From: Dolichospermum flos-aquae CCAP 1403/13F
GTDB taxonomy: Bacteria > Cyanobacteriota > Cyanobacteriia > Cyanobacteriales > Nostocaceae
Direction: 5' to 3'
Assembly: GCF_012516395.1 (NCBI RefSeq)
Contig: NZ_CP051206.1
Location: 2,958,501 to 3,022,500, forward strand
Length of the DNA stretch: 64,000 nt
A program made the translations under genes and the position numbers. Of this stretch, positions 1-9,111 are shown piece after piece (the stretch's first letter is position 1; every line of letters starts with the position of its first letter). Under the pieces are notes generated by a model. That model was not told the origin of the DNA, did not search any database, and saw only the letters and a program-made list of their open reading frames with translations.

Positions 1-872
1 TCTCGGAAACTGCCAAACCTATCCTCCGTAAAAATTCCATTCGCGGTAATAAACGGGATGGTATTGTCGCTACTATTAGTGCAGTTCCTGACCTGGGTAC
101 AAGTGAAAATCCTGGTGGCAATCTCATCCGTGATAATGCTCGCTATGATTTGAACAATGCTACTAAAGCTGGCAAAATTGTCGCTATTGGTAACGATATC
201 AACGAGAAGCGGATTTTTGGTGCTGTTGATTTTGTCGCGGCTAAAGTGACTACACCTCCCGATAACAATACTGGGAATACTGGAAATACTGCTTTTAAAG
301 ATGTGCAAACAGGTTACTGGGCAAAAGCTTACATTGAAGCTTTAGCTGCCAAAAATATTATCGCTGGTTTTCCAGATGGTAGTTTTAAACCCAATGAACC
401 TGTAACTCGCGCTCAATTTGCTGCTATCATAAATAAGGCTTTTAAACCTTCAGCAACACGCCAAGGAATTGCTTTTAAAGATGTTAAAAGCAATTATTGG
501 GCTTATAGCGCCATTCAAACTGCTTCTAGTAGTCCGTTTCTATCTGGTTATCCCGATTTAACTTTTAAGCCAGAACAACAAATTCCTAGAGTGCAAGCCT
601 TGGTAGCTTTAGCTAATGGTTTGGGTTTAACTGCGAATGGTCAGACTGTGATTAACTTCTATACTGATGCTAGTCAAATTCCCAGTTATGCAGTTGGTCC
701 AGTAGCAGCAGCAACTTCACGGCAATTAGTTATTAATTATCCCACTGTTAAAGAGCTTGCACCTAAGCGTCAAGCAACTAGAGCGGAAATTGCGGCTTTT
801 GTATATCAAGCCTTGGTTAATGCTGGTCGTGTTCAAGCAATTAATTCTCCATATCTGGTAACTGGCAAGTAG
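1..872 (+). CDS. S-layer homology (SLH) protein with DUF1565-like repeat, C-terminal part
   Basis: The frame is open from the left edge, so only the C-terminal part is present. The first ~70 residues (motifs NPGGN and IRDNARYDL) look like the end of a DUF1565 right-handed beta-helix region. A short Thr/Asn/Gly linker follows, then three SLH-type repeats: one starting near FKDVQTGYWAKAYIEAL with GFPDGSFKPNEPVTRAQFAA, one with GYPDLTFKPEQQIPRVQAL, and a weaker last one ending in RATRAEIAAFVYQAL. SLH repeats anchor proteins to the peptidoglycan-linked polymer or outer-membrane layer, so this is probably a surface or periplasmic protein. The true start lies outside the window. Sure of the SLH assignment, less sure of the N-terminal domain. 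Confidence 0.85.
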   Translation, partial: SETAKPILRKNSIRGNKRDGIVATISAVPDLGTSENPGGNLIRDNARYDLNNATKAGKIVAIGNDINEKRIFGAVDFVAAKVTTPPDNNTGNTGNTAFKDVQTGYWAKAYIEALAAKNIIAGFPDGSFKPNEPVTRAQFAAIINKAFKPSATRQGIAFKDVKSNYWAYSAIQTASSSPFLSGYPDLTFKPEQQIPRVQALVALANGLGLTANGQTVINFYTDASQIPSYAVGPVAAATSRQLVINYPTVKELAPKRQATRAEIAAFVYQALVNAGRVQAINSPYLVTGK

Positions 873-917
873 GCAGGGGGCAGGGGAATATTTATCTTCC
901 CAGTTGCCTCTTGTCTG

Positions 918-1184
918 TCATTTATTCCTGCTGTTTTCCCATTTCCAGAGAAACATCATTAACCCAATTACTCCTAGTTGGATGGCGAAATTAGGCGCTG
1001 CTTGTTCTATATCGCGTCCTGCTAGGAGTTGAAAAAAGAAAACGAATGCACCAATAAAGCCGGAAGCACCGACACCAATATAAATAAATTGCCTTAACCC
1101 CCGATAGGGTGCGGCTGCTTCGGCTTTGAGACGTTCATATTGTTGGGGGTTGAGATTTTTTGGAGAATTTTGTTCCATCATCAA
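918..1184 (-). CDS. DUF3493 small membrane protein (LPA1/Rep27-related)
   Basis: 88 residues with a soluble N-terminus (NPQQYERLKAEAAAPYRGLR) followed by two hydrophobic segments (about residues 32-52 and 65-80) and a short basic end. The AAPYRGLRQFIY signature and two-helix layout match DUF3493, the domain also found in the plant LPA1/Rep27 photosystem II assembly factor. A thylakoid-membrane role in PSII assembly or repair is inferred from that relationship. The ATG used gives MMMEQ; the second or third Met is equally possible. It is transcribed away from the tRNA that begins 30 bp beyond its start. Confidence 0.75.
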   Translation of the reverse strand: MMMEQNSPKNLNPQQYERLKAEAAAPYRGLRQFIYIGVGASGFIGAFVFFFQLLAGRDIEQAAPNFAIQLGVIGLMMFLWKWENSRNK

Positions 1185-1214
1185 TAAATTATGTTACGAT
1201 GTTTGACTATGTAC

Positions 1215-1286
<72 letters not shown>

Positions 1287-1450
1287 TTAAGTAATATAAC
1301 AAGACAAGCAACGGACTGAAAGGTTGTGTCGTGCTAACTCTGACTTTTTTGAACAATATCAGGAGAAAGCAAGGGTTTGGGGGTGTTCAGGAATTGAGGG
1401 ACGCTGTGAATCAATTGCAAAATTTAGAAGAACAAATAAAATTAAAATGA

Positions 1451-1771
1451 TTTTCTCTGTCTTCATTAAAATTAATTTTAGATTTTTCTCTACCTAAAGT
1501 AGTTACGAAAGTTAAACAGCAGATTCAAAAAATTAAGGATGAGTCAAAACAGTTTCCAACTGAAGAACAAATTCACCGCAAAATTGGTAAGGATGAAAAA
1601 GCGAAAGGTGATGCTATTTACTGGGCAATTTATAATCTTGACCTGAAAAACCCCAATAATCAGAGGGATTTTGAACATTTACCCCCAGAGCAACTGGTAA
1701 CTGATATATTAGAGAAAGATCGGCGAGTTGCTGAAATTATGTCTGAGATTAAAGCAATTTTGGAGCAGTAA
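1451..1771 (+). pseudogene. C-terminal remnant of a type I restriction methyltransferase (HsdM-like)
   Basis: An open frame without a plausible start follows an in-frame TGA at 1448-1450. It encodes the segments GDAIYWAIYNLDLKNPNNQ and DFEHLPPEQLVTDILEKD and ends in an acidic coil, IMSEIKAILEQ. I recognise this as the usual C-terminus of a cyanobacterial HsdM-type N6-adenine methyltransferase (YWPIYNLDxKNP...LPPEQLV). The catalytic domain is absent. More coding-like residues upstream of the TGA (1322-1447) suggest the decayed copy once reached closer to the tRNA. The TAA ends 2 bp before the Uma2 start codon. Function is lost; family identity is moderately sure. Confidence 0.55.
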
Positions 1772-1773
1772 CA

Positions 1774-2412
1774 ATGTTAGGTTTACTAGAAAAGTTGAGT
1801 TGCTGGGAAGAATTAACAAGTCAATCAGCATTAGATAATGTTGATTCTGACCAAATTTTACTGATGAATGGGATTAACTGGAATATATATGAGACAATGT
1901 TACAGAGATTTGAAAATACTTCTCATTATCGGTTTAAATATTTAGAAGGTACTTTAGAAATAATGTCTCCTAGTCGTCGCCATGAGTTTGATAAAAAGCT
2001 AATTGCTTTATTATTAGAAACTTATTTTATGGAAAAGGATATTGATTTTTATCCTTTAGGTTCAACTACTTTTAGAAAGGAAGCGTCCGCTAGAGGTATT
2101 GAACCAGATGAATGTTATTGTTTCGATTCAGAAAAATCTGTTCCTGATTTGGCTATTGAGGTGGTTGTAACGAGTGGGGGAATTGATGATTTATTAATTT
2201 ATCAAGGTTTGGGTGTACCGGAAGTTTGGTTTTGGCAGAATCATCAATTTTCTTTATATTTTTTGCGGGGTGATAAGTATGAGAAAATATCTAAAAGTGA
2301 ATTTTTACGGGATTTAGATTTAACTCTGTTAGCAAGTTTGCTTTTGTCTGGTGAAAAACCAAAAGATTTAATCTCAAAGTTCCGTGAAAACATCCGTCGG
2401 AGTAATTCATGA
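1774..2412 (+). CDS. Uma2 family (DUF820) PD-(D/E)XK endonuclease-like protein
   Basis: 212 residues. The family core is visible: FKYLEGTLEIMSPSRRHE near residues 52-69, EPDECYCF, PDLAIEVVVTSG (the D...E-V-x catalytic strand) and GVPEVWFWQN. Uma2 proteins adopt a restriction-endonuclease fold, are hugely expanded in cyanobacteria and have no settled role. The start ATG lies 2 bp after the stop of the HsdM remnant, so it may once have been translationally coupled to it. A second Uma2 gene lies at 33306-33914, but the two are not close relatives by eye. Confidence 0.85.
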   Translation: MLGLLEKLSCWEELTSQSALDNVDSDQILLMNGINWNIYETMLQRFENTSHYRFKYLEGTLEIMSPSRRHEFDKKLIALLLETYFMEKDIDFYPLGSTTFRKEASARGIEPDECYCFDSEKSVPDLAIEVVVTSGGIDDLLIYQGLGVPEVWFWQNHQFSLYFLRGDKYEKISKSEFLRDLDLTLLASLLLSGEKPKDLISKFRENIRRSNS

Positions 2413-2530
2413 ATTGCCCCTACAAATATACAAATAATATGATTTATGTGCTTTTGAGTCTAAAGTCTAGTACAATGATTTGCCGAATTTACAAGTAATA
2501 CTAATCGGAAGAAATAAGAGTTTTAGAGAT

Positions 2531-3349
2531 TTATTGCCTAATTACTATATTTCCAACTCCCTCAAATATCAAATTATTATCTACAATTAATCGGTTTGCT
2601 ATATCTGGAAACTGTTGCTGAAGATAGTTTTTTAATAAATGACTATCACCACCAGTTATCACAATCTGACTATGAGGAAATAACCGCCACCAAGCCTCAA
2701 GAAAATCCTTTATCCCACTTAATAAAATGTAAATTACTCCACTTTGAATTGCATCTGATGTATTCATGGCAAAACGTGGTGGTAAAGATGTCATTATCCT
2801 AGTTTCTAATAATGGTAATTGTCCGGTTTTTTGTCCTAAACTGGCAAATTGTAACCCTAAACCCGGCAAAATTGCCCCACCAACCAAACATTGATGATTG
2901 TCTGCACCTGTAAAAGTCAATGCTGTGCCCGCATCAATTACTAATGCGGGAAATCCCCAAGTTATTCCCGCACCCCATACAGCTAAAGCCCGATCAATTC
3001 CTAGCGTGGGATACATTCCCCCTAATGGTACATTTTCCAAGGTAATCAGACGCAAATGAGGGTAAATTTGCCAAAGTGCGGTTTGACTGGGAACGACAGA
3101 AGCGAGAATCAGAGGGATAGGATCATCTGGGATAATGGGAAGATTGGTAGGTAGAGAAATCGCTGTCAACCAATTATCTAAGGTTGGAGATTCAGCTAAT
3201 TGTTGAATAACAGATGCAGATAGATGAAATGTGTCCCCAGTTGAGTATAAGATATTATCTCTGAACAATGCCCAATGCAGGCGGGAATTACCGACCATTA
3301 ATACTAAAGAAAGATGCTGTTGCTCTTTTAAGGGCAGATGATTTCTCAC
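2531..3349 (-). CDS. coaX: type III pantothenate kinase
   Basis: 272 residues. CoaX phosphorylates pantothenate in the first step of coenzyme A synthesis. The N-terminal acetate-kinase-fold phosphate loop appears as [15 protein letters not shown], a variant of the usual DxGNT motif seen in cyanobacterial copies. The central ASP motif is in [13 protein letters not shown] and [29 protein letters not shown] and the C-terminal VITGGDS complete the family pattern. The usual CoaX length is about 255-275. The gene stands alone, divergent from lepA, with a ~220-bp gap that holds both promoters. Confidence 0.9.
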   Translation of the reverse strand: MRNHLPLKEQQHLSLVLMVGNSRLHWALFRDNILYSTGDTFHLSASVIQQLAESPTLDNWLTAISLPTNLPIIPDDPIPLILASVVPSQTALWQIYPHLRLITLENVPLGGMYPTLGIDRALAVWGAGITWGFPALVIDAGTALTFTGADNHQCLVGGAILPGLGLQFASLGQKTGQLPLLETRIMTSLPPRFAMNTSDAIQSGVIYILLSGIKDFLEAWWRLFPHSQIVITGGDSHLLKNYLQQQFPDIANRLIVDNNLIFEGVGNIVIRQ

Positions 3350-3570
3350 ACTTTTAATTTTCTCAACTTAGTTATAGCTTTTTTCATAAAAATATGGCTG
3401 GGAAATTTGTGGTAATCTATAGTGTAACTGCCGTACAGGAGTCAGGAGCAAAAATCAAAAAATTCTTTCCCTCGCGTTGCTCCCTACCTCTTCCCTTATT
3501 CTCTCAGAAAGCATTAAAATACATGAAGTAAATAGCTTTCACTTTGGTTTGCTTTAAGCAAAAATGGTAT

Positions 3571-5382
3571 ATGACTGACGTTCCCGCTGCTCGCATTCGT
3601 AATTTCTGTATTATTGCTCACATTGATCACGGGAAATCTACTCTCGCGGATCGTTTACTACAGGCGACTGGGACTGTAGAAGATCGACAGATGAAAGAGC
3701 AGTTTCTTGATAACATGGATTTGGAACGGGAGCGCGGCATTACAATTAAGCTGCAAGCTGCCCGGATGAATTATACTGCCAAGGATGGTCAGCAGTATGT
3801 TCTTAATTTAATTGATACTCCTGGACACGTAGACTTTTCCTATGAGGTGTCGCGCTCTCTAGTGGCTTGTGAAGGGGCATTATTAGTTGTGGATGCGTCC
3901 CAAGGTGTAGAGGCGCAAACTCTCGCAAATGTCTATTTAGCCCTAGAGAATAATCTAGAAATTATCCCAGTTTTAAATAAAATTGATTTACCAGGGGCAG
4001 AACCAGAACGAGTAATTGGCGAAATTGAAGAAATTATTGGTTTAGATTGCAGTGGCGCAATTTTGGCTTCAGCGAAGGAGGGAATTGGCATTGCGGAGAT
4101 TTTAGAAACAATTGTCGAACGAGTTCCCCCACCTGCTGACACTGTCAATGAGAAACTGCGGGCGTTAATTTTTGATAGTTACTATGATAGTTACCGGGGT
4201 GTAATTGTTTACTTCCGGGTCATGGATGGAACTGTCAAAAGAGGCGATCGCATCTACTTAATGGCATCTGGTAAAGAATTTATCATTGATGAATTAGGCA
4301 TTCTCGTGCCAACACAAAAGCAAGTGGAAGAACTTCATGCTGGGGAAGTAGGATATTTAGGAGCATCAATTAGAGCCGTAGCTGATGCCAGAGTAGGAGA
4401 TACCATTACCCTATGCAAAAACAAAGCCACTGAAGCCTTGCCTGGTTACGCAGAAGCTAATCCCATGGTATTTTGTGGGATGTTCCCCATAGACGCAGAT
4501 CAGTTTGAAGACCTGCGAGAAGCTTTAGAAAAACTGGAACTCAATGATGCTGCATTAAAATATGAGCCAGAAACCTCTAGTGCTATGGGTTTTGGTTTCC
4601 GTTGCGGGTTTTTGGGATTACTGCACATGGAAATCGTCCAAGAACGTTTAGAACGCGAGTATAACCTAGATTTAATCATTACCGCACCATCGGTAGTTTA
4701 CAAAGTTGTCACTAACAAAGGTGAAGAACTGTACATTGATAATCCTAGTCGCTTACCTGAACCGAATGAACGGGACAGAATCGAAGAACCCTATGTCAAA
4801 GTCGAAATGATTACTCCAGAAACCTACGTCGGTTCTTTAATGGAGTTGTCGCAAAATCGTCGGGGAGTCTTCAAAGATATGAAATATCTCACCCAAGGAC
4901 GGACGACAATAACTTATGAGTTACCCCTAGCGGAAGTTGTTACTGACTTTTTTGATCAAATGAAATCCCGTTCTCGCGGTTACGCCAGTATGGAATATCA
5001 TCTGATTGGCTACCGGGAAAATCCCTTGGTGAAATTGGATATTCTGATTAATGGTGATCCAGTGGATTCCTTAGCGATGATTGTCCACAGAGATAAAGCC
5101 TACAATGTCGGTAGAGCCATGGCGGAAAAACTCAAAGAACTAATTCCCCGTCATCAATTTAAAGTCCCCATTCAAGCTTCCATTGGTTCAAAAGTTATTG
5201 CCAGTGAAAGTATATCGGCGATGCGGAAAGATGTCTTGGCTAAATGCTATGGTGGCGACATCAGCCGGAAGAAGAAACTGTTGAAAAAGCAAGCCAAAGG
5301 TAAAAAACGGATGAAGTCTATAGGTACGGTGGATGTACCCCAGGAGGCTTTTATGGCTGTGTTGCGGTTAGATAAGAGCTAA
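3571..5382 (+). CDS. lepA: elongation factor 4 (ribosomal back-translocase LepA)
   Basis: 603 residues from the ATG at 3571 ([12 protein letters not shown]). An in-frame TTG at 3544 would add nine residues unlike the family, so it was not used. The GTPase motifs are clear: [10 protein letters not shown] (G1), RERGIT (switch I), DTPGHVDF (G3), NKIDLP (G4) and SAKEGIG (G5). Domain II, the EF-G-like domains III and V, and the LepA-specific C-terminal domain ([22 protein letters not shown]) follow in order. It acts on stalled or mis-translocated ribosomes. A strong hairpin 27 bp past the stop probably ends the transcript. Confidence 0.97.
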   Translation: MTDVPAARIRNFCIIAHIDHGKSTLADRLLQATGTVEDRQMKEQFLDNMDLERERGITIKLQAARMNYTAKDGQQYVLNLIDTPGHVDFSYEVSRSLVACEGALLVVDASQGVEAQTLANVYLALENNLEIIPVLNKIDLPGAEPERVIGEIEEIIGLDCSGAILASAKEGIGIAEILETIVERVPPPADTVNEKLRALIFDSYYDSYRGVIVYFRVMDGTVKRGDRIYLMASGKEFIIDELGILVPTQKQVEELHAGEVGYLGASIRAVADARVGDTITLCKNKATEALPGYAEANPMVFCGMFPIDADQFEDLREALEKLELNDAALKYEPETSSAMGFGFRCGFLGLLHMEIVQERLEREYNLDLIITAPSVVYKVVTNKGEELYIDNPSRLPEPNERDRIEEPYVKVEMITPETYVGSLMELSQNRRGVFKDMKYLTQGRTTITYELPLAEVVTDFFDQMKSRSRGYASMEYHLIGYRENPLVKLDILINGDPVDSLAMIVHRDKAYNVGRAMAEKLKELIPRHQFKVPIQASIGSKVIASESISAMRKDVLAKCYGGDISRKKKLLKKQAKGKKRMKSIGTVDVPQEAFMAVLRLDKS

Positions 5383-5408
5383 TTCCCAGATTTTTGGTTT
5401 ATTGCTAA

Positions 5409-5452
5409 AAACTCGCCTGTATGCAATCGTGAGGGAAATTACAGGCGAGTTT
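5409..5452 (+). terminator. probable lepA transcription terminator
   Basis: A perfect 13-bp inverted repeat (5409-5421 and 5440-5452, core CTCGCCTGTA) encloses an 18-nt loop, 27 bp after the lepA stop codon, and ends in a short T run. The long loop makes it weaker than a textbook hairpin. Confidence 0.6.
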
Positions 5453-5640
5453 ATTGTGAAAATCAGGCAAAAAACGGGTAATAGGTAAGGAGGGGATTTT
5501 CTTGCTCTAATTAACTAATGGCAAGATAGTTCTTCCTTATCAATTTTATGATAACATTTTTAAAATTGTTTGTCAACACAATAAAATCACTTTTTTCCCG
5601 TTGGCGTTTTTGCGTTTTTTAGCGAAACATTATGGGGTGG

Positions 5641-5736
5641 TGATGTAAGGAAGGAGGAAGGAGGAAGGAGGAAGCCAGGGAGAGAAGCCAGGGAATAAAT
5701 TCCCTGTCTTATAGCTAAAGTCGGTTAAAACCGACT
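5641..5736. repeat. purine-rich microrepeat and AGTCGGTT palindrome
   Basis: The 368-bp gap between lepA and the minus-strand gene at 5751 holds no gene that I can support. It contains a GGAAGGA-type microrepeat at about 5647-5675 and an 8-bp perfect hairpin (AGTCGGTT/AACCGACT, 5719-5736, 2-nt loop) just past the stop of the minus-strand gene. The hairpin could act as its terminator or be one of the small dispersed palindromes common in cyanobacterial genomes. Confidence 0.6.
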
Positions 5737-5750
5737 GGGGGGTTCAAAAA

Positions 5751-6374
5751 TTATTGGAGATGTCTATTGAATTTACGTTTTGTCCAAACACCAATACCAA
5801 AAAGAACTGTACTACTTAATACTGGTAAAGCATCAGTTTCCCAAGGAACGGACTGAATTGTGGCATTACTTAGGGTGAGAGTTGATGAACCTGTTGAATC
5901 CCCAGTATCAACAACTCCAATACCGATGTTATAATTTCCCGCAGAAGTGAAGGTATAGCTATAAAGACTATTACCCGTTAAGGTTTGAACGTTATTGTTA
6001 ATGGTGACAAAAGCTTGATCTGCATCTGTACTTGTGAAATTCCAGTTGAAGCTAAACACATCTCCAGCATTGATATTATTAAAGGTACTTTTAATGGCTG
6101 AACCATATTGATTGTCTGGAATAGCAGTTGCAAAATTGGTCGCATTGATACCCAAAAATTGCTCTAAACTACCAGCACCACCACCAGTATCAACGGTATT
6201 TGTTGTACCTGATTGAATAACTGTGTTGTTACTACTAACATCTCCAATGGAGCTAAAGGTGTTTAAATTAACTAAGTTAATAGAGTAAGCAGGAGTAGAG
6301 ATTGATATGGCACTGATACCAGAGGCTAGGGTGATACCGATGGTGATCAGAGGGTTTTTGAATTGAGTTAACAT
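5751..6374 (-). CDS. secreted protein with C-terminal VPWETDALP sorting-like tail
   Basis: 207 residues. An N-terminal signal peptide ends about residue 31 (TPAYSINL). The middle is a Ser/Thr/Asn-rich beta-sandwich-like region (VFSFNWNFTSTDADQAF, YSYTFTSAGNYNIGIGVVD). The C-terminus is tripartite: VPWETDALP, then a hydrophobic stretch VLSSTVLFGIGVW, then basic TKRKFNRH. This layout resembles PEP-CTERM/exosortase-type sorting signals but lacks the PEP motif. The same tail ends the protein at 63354-63977. It lies 51 bp downstream of the metalloprotease gene on the same strand, likely in one operon. Cargo function is unknown; surface exposure or secretion is inferred. Confidence 0.75.
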   Translation of the reverse strand: MLTQFKNPLITIGITLASGISAISISTPAYSINLVNLNTFSSIGDVSSNNTVIQSGTTNTVDTGGGAGSLEQFLGINATNFATAIPDNQYGSAIKSTFNNINAGDVFSFNWNFTSTDADQAFVTINNNVQTLTGNSLYSYTFTSAGNYNIGIGVVDTGDSTGSSTLTLSNATIQSVPWETDALPVLSSTVLFGIGVWTKRKFNRHLQ

Positions 6375-6425
6375 AGAGTTCCTGGTAAGTAAGTTGGTGT
6401 TGAAAATTGTCGTGATGAGAAAATA

Positions 6426-8513
6426 TTAGAAAACAAAATTGTTGACGTTATTTAACTGGGTGGTAGTGATGTTATCAACCTGAAGGAAGTTCTTAAATGT
6501 GGCACTACCTAAAATCCCATCCCGATCAATTTGCAGAAAGGTACTACCAGTATTGCTACCTGTTCCGGCGACAAATCTCATGTATTGATCCGCAATAGGA
6601 TCAATACCAATGTAATTAATACTACTAATCAATTGAGTAAGGACAATTTTGTCTGTTCCTACAGTAAAATCCGTAATCCGTTGTCCCACATCTCGGAGAT
6701 CAGTAAACACGAAGAAATCATTACCAGCACCTCCAGTAATGGTTTTTGCCCCTGGACCTCCTGTTATCCAGTCAGAACCAGCAGTTCCTACAATTGGGGT
6801 ACGACCATTGTTAATTGAGGGATTACCAGTAATTTCATTGATTGCATTAGAAAATCCAATCTGTATGCGACTAGCCGCCGACACATCATAATAATTTTTA
6901 ACCGTTACCGAGCTTCCCAAACCCAGTCCAAGCACTAGGTCACTACCGCTTTGGGTTTGAGTAACACTGGCAACGGTAAACTCCGATAAATCTAGAGTAT
7001 CTAAATTATTTGCCCCTTCAATAATGTCAGCGCCCGTCGTATTGCTTAGACCGTAACCACTAAAAACATTGGCAGTAGAATTAGCAATAATGTAATCATT
7101 ACTGGAAGAGTTAATTAGATTCTCAATGGTTACCCCGTAGGCCAGCCTTGTCCCACTGTAGGTTGCGTAATAGCTTGTCCCACTCGTGAAGCTAACTGGC
7201 GGACCAGCATTGACATTGTATCCTGTACCATTAAAGTCTGTTAGCCTTGACAACCACCCACCAGCATTGAGATCAAACCGATAGCCGGATGCGTTGGCTT
7301 CTAAACTAGAGAAATTTAGGGTATCTATGCCACCGCTATCCCAAATAGTGAGTTTATTATAATAAAGTGTACTACCAACTGTCAGCGAGCCATCAGAATA
7401 TAAATCAGGACGGTTGAAATTATAGGTCGTGCTGCTAGAATTATAGGATTTCGCTCCATAAAGGTACTGTAAAGCCAACACATCATAGGGCATTGGCGTA
7501 CTTGGTTCTGCACCCGAATTAAAATTGTAAGTCATTAGGGTGTTGTCCCAATTGTCTTCACCGTAGGGAAGGTAAGGCGGATTACCAACGTCACTGCCGT
7601 TATAGTTACCAGGATGCTTTAAACCTAGCGCGTGTAGGGTTTCATGAATGATAGTTTGGTAGCCATGAGTCCCTGGTCCCCCTTGAAATCCACCGAAACT
7701 AGAACTATTATCATTCGTAGGATTTAAGAACACGTCACCCGCACGATCATTACCATTTCCCTGATTGGTATCTGTTGAAAAGGGATAGTAGGCGTAGGCA
7801 TAGCCAGGACTCGTTGAAAGGAGATAACGAATCTGACCATAGCTAGAAGCCGAGTCAGCAACCTCGACAAAATTAACATTAATGAGGGGAGCGATAACGT
7901 TATTCAGGATAGTGCGGACATTATTTTTAATCCCATCACTAACAATACCCAAATCTGTTTCACTACCATAGTAAGAGCCGCCAGAATAGAAACTGAAGTT
8001 AATGCTGGTCACTCCCCATTTGTAGCCATTTAACAGAGAATTAATTCGGTAATCCGCAGATGCGACCGAGGTTGCTTCCTGGGGAATAGGGAATGACGAA
8101 CCTTGATAGTTGTTGGATTGCGCTCCTTGCAGATCAGCAAAAGCTATACCATTACCTCTATCAAAGATACTTTCAAAGCCACCGTTGTTGTTATCAAGAA
8201 GAATCTGCTTAATTTTCTCAGTTGTGATTAGTGATTGATAATCTTGTAATTTATCTAAATTGTCTAAACTCAGGTGCGTATTACCTAAATACCAACTTCC
8301 CGGAGAACCCTGAGCAACTATATATACACTGTTAACTTGGGGATTTTGTTGTAAAACTTGGGTAATTTCTTCAATCCCGTCTCTATCTGGGGAAAGAATA
8401 ACTGTTTCTACTCCCTCGACAATTCCCGTTTGTAGGGTGTGATATTTGGAAACAGAGAAATCAATAAAGACAACTGTTGTCGCGGTTTGACTGAGAAAAG
8501 AGTTATTTGACAT
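6426..8513 (-). CDS. serralysin-like M10 metalloprotease with DUF4347 and RTX-type C-terminus
   Basis: 695 residues. An N-terminal DUF4347 region (about 14-105, VVFIDFSVSKYHTL to SLDNLDKLQDYQ) precedes a peptidase M10B domain. The zinc site HETLHALGLKH (H290, E291, H294, H300) and the Met-turn LMTYN (M327) are both intact. After the peptidase comes a serralysin C-terminal beta-roll region with DTLNFSSLEAN, then weak RTX repeats GTAGSDWITGGPGAKTITGGAGNDFFVF near 575-605. RTX proteins usually leave through a type I exporter, with no N-terminal signal, and none is seen here. It is probably an extracellular calcium-dependent protease. The small sorting-tail protein follows immediately. Confidence 0.88.
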   Translation of the reverse strand: MSNNSFLSQTATTVVFIDFSVSKYHTLQTGIVEGVETVILSPDRDGIEEITQVLQQNPQVNSVYIVAQGSPGSWYLGNTHLSLDNLDKLQDYQSLITTEKIKQILLDNNNGGFESIFDRGNGIAFADLQGAQSNNYQGSSFPIPQEATSVASADYRINSLLNGYKWGVTSINFSFYSGGSYYGSETDLGIVSDGIKNNVRTILNNVIAPLINVNFVEVADSASSYGQIRYLLSTSPGYAYAYYPFSTDTNQGNGNDRAGDVFLNPTNDNSSSFGGFQGGPGTHGYQTIIHETLHALGLKHPGNYNGSDVGNPPYLPYGEDNWDNTLMTYNFNSGAEPSTPMPYDVLALQYLYGAKSYNSSSTTYNFNRPDLYSDGSLTVGSTLYYNKLTIWDSGGIDTLNFSSLEANASGYRFDLNAGGWLSRLTDFNGTGYNVNAGPPVSFTSGTSYYATYSGTRLAYGVTIENLINSSSNDYIIANSTANVFSGYGLSNTTGADIIEGANNLDTLDLSEFTVASVTQTQSGSDLVLGLGLGSSVTVKNYYDVSAASRIQIGFSNAINEITGNPSINNGRTPIVGTAGSDWITGGPGAKTITGGAGNDFFVFTDLRDVGQRITDFTVGTDKIVLTQLISSINYIGIDPIADQYMRFVAGTGSNTGSTFLQIDRDGILGSATFKNFLQVDNITTTQLNNVNNFVF

Positions 8514-9111
8514 ATTTTTGATTTCCGCACCTGATAAGGAAGTGTAGTTTTCTATTGCACTGTGGAATACAAAGGTTTAGCAATGCTAAACCCCTACAAT
8601 TTCTAATTCCAACTCGTTTCAATATTCAATACAGGTATAATCGTAAGAGATTCTACTGATAAACAAAACCGTAATTTTGGGGTAATTAATAATCTTTTTA
8701 TGACATATACTTAGTGTGACGCAAGTGACTAAATCTCAATTAAGCCTTTAAAACCATCAATTCATCGTCATAAACAATACCTTGTCCATTTTTTGTAGCG
8801 ACAGCGCAACCCAACGCTCATGTTGGGTTTCATGCTATTGCTCCGCAACGCTCACGCGAACAACCCAACCTACGAATCAAGGCTTTTTTCGATTTGGACA
8901 AGATACTGAAATATCATTTGTGATTCCTATATATACTTAGGATTGGCGGAAAAAGTCTATCGGCTGCAAGTGAATGCTCCTTCGTCAATCAGCCAGCCAG
9001 TAGTATTCCTAAGAGTTTTCGAGAATTTTTAATTTCTAATGCCCTTTTCCCTGCTATAAATATAGTTTTTATATATTTTAATTTTTTGTCAATCATCGGG
9101 GAGTCAAGTCA
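8514..9111. other. 598-bp gene-free region with a MITE-like repeat
   Basis: No coding region is supported. An imperfect inverted repeat (TACCTTGTCCA at 8778-8788, TGGACAAGATA at 8895-8905) bounds a ~128-bp block. Inside is the hairpin AACCCAAC/GTTGGGTT (8808-8829), a palindrome seen again at 52024-52049. The rest is AT-rich and must hold the promoters of the divergent metalloprotease and glycosyltransferase genes. Confidence 0.55.

Noticed and set aside
3544-3570. Upstream TTG start for lepA
   Set aside because: The extra residues are unlike any LepA N-terminus; the ATG at 3571 fits the family exactly.
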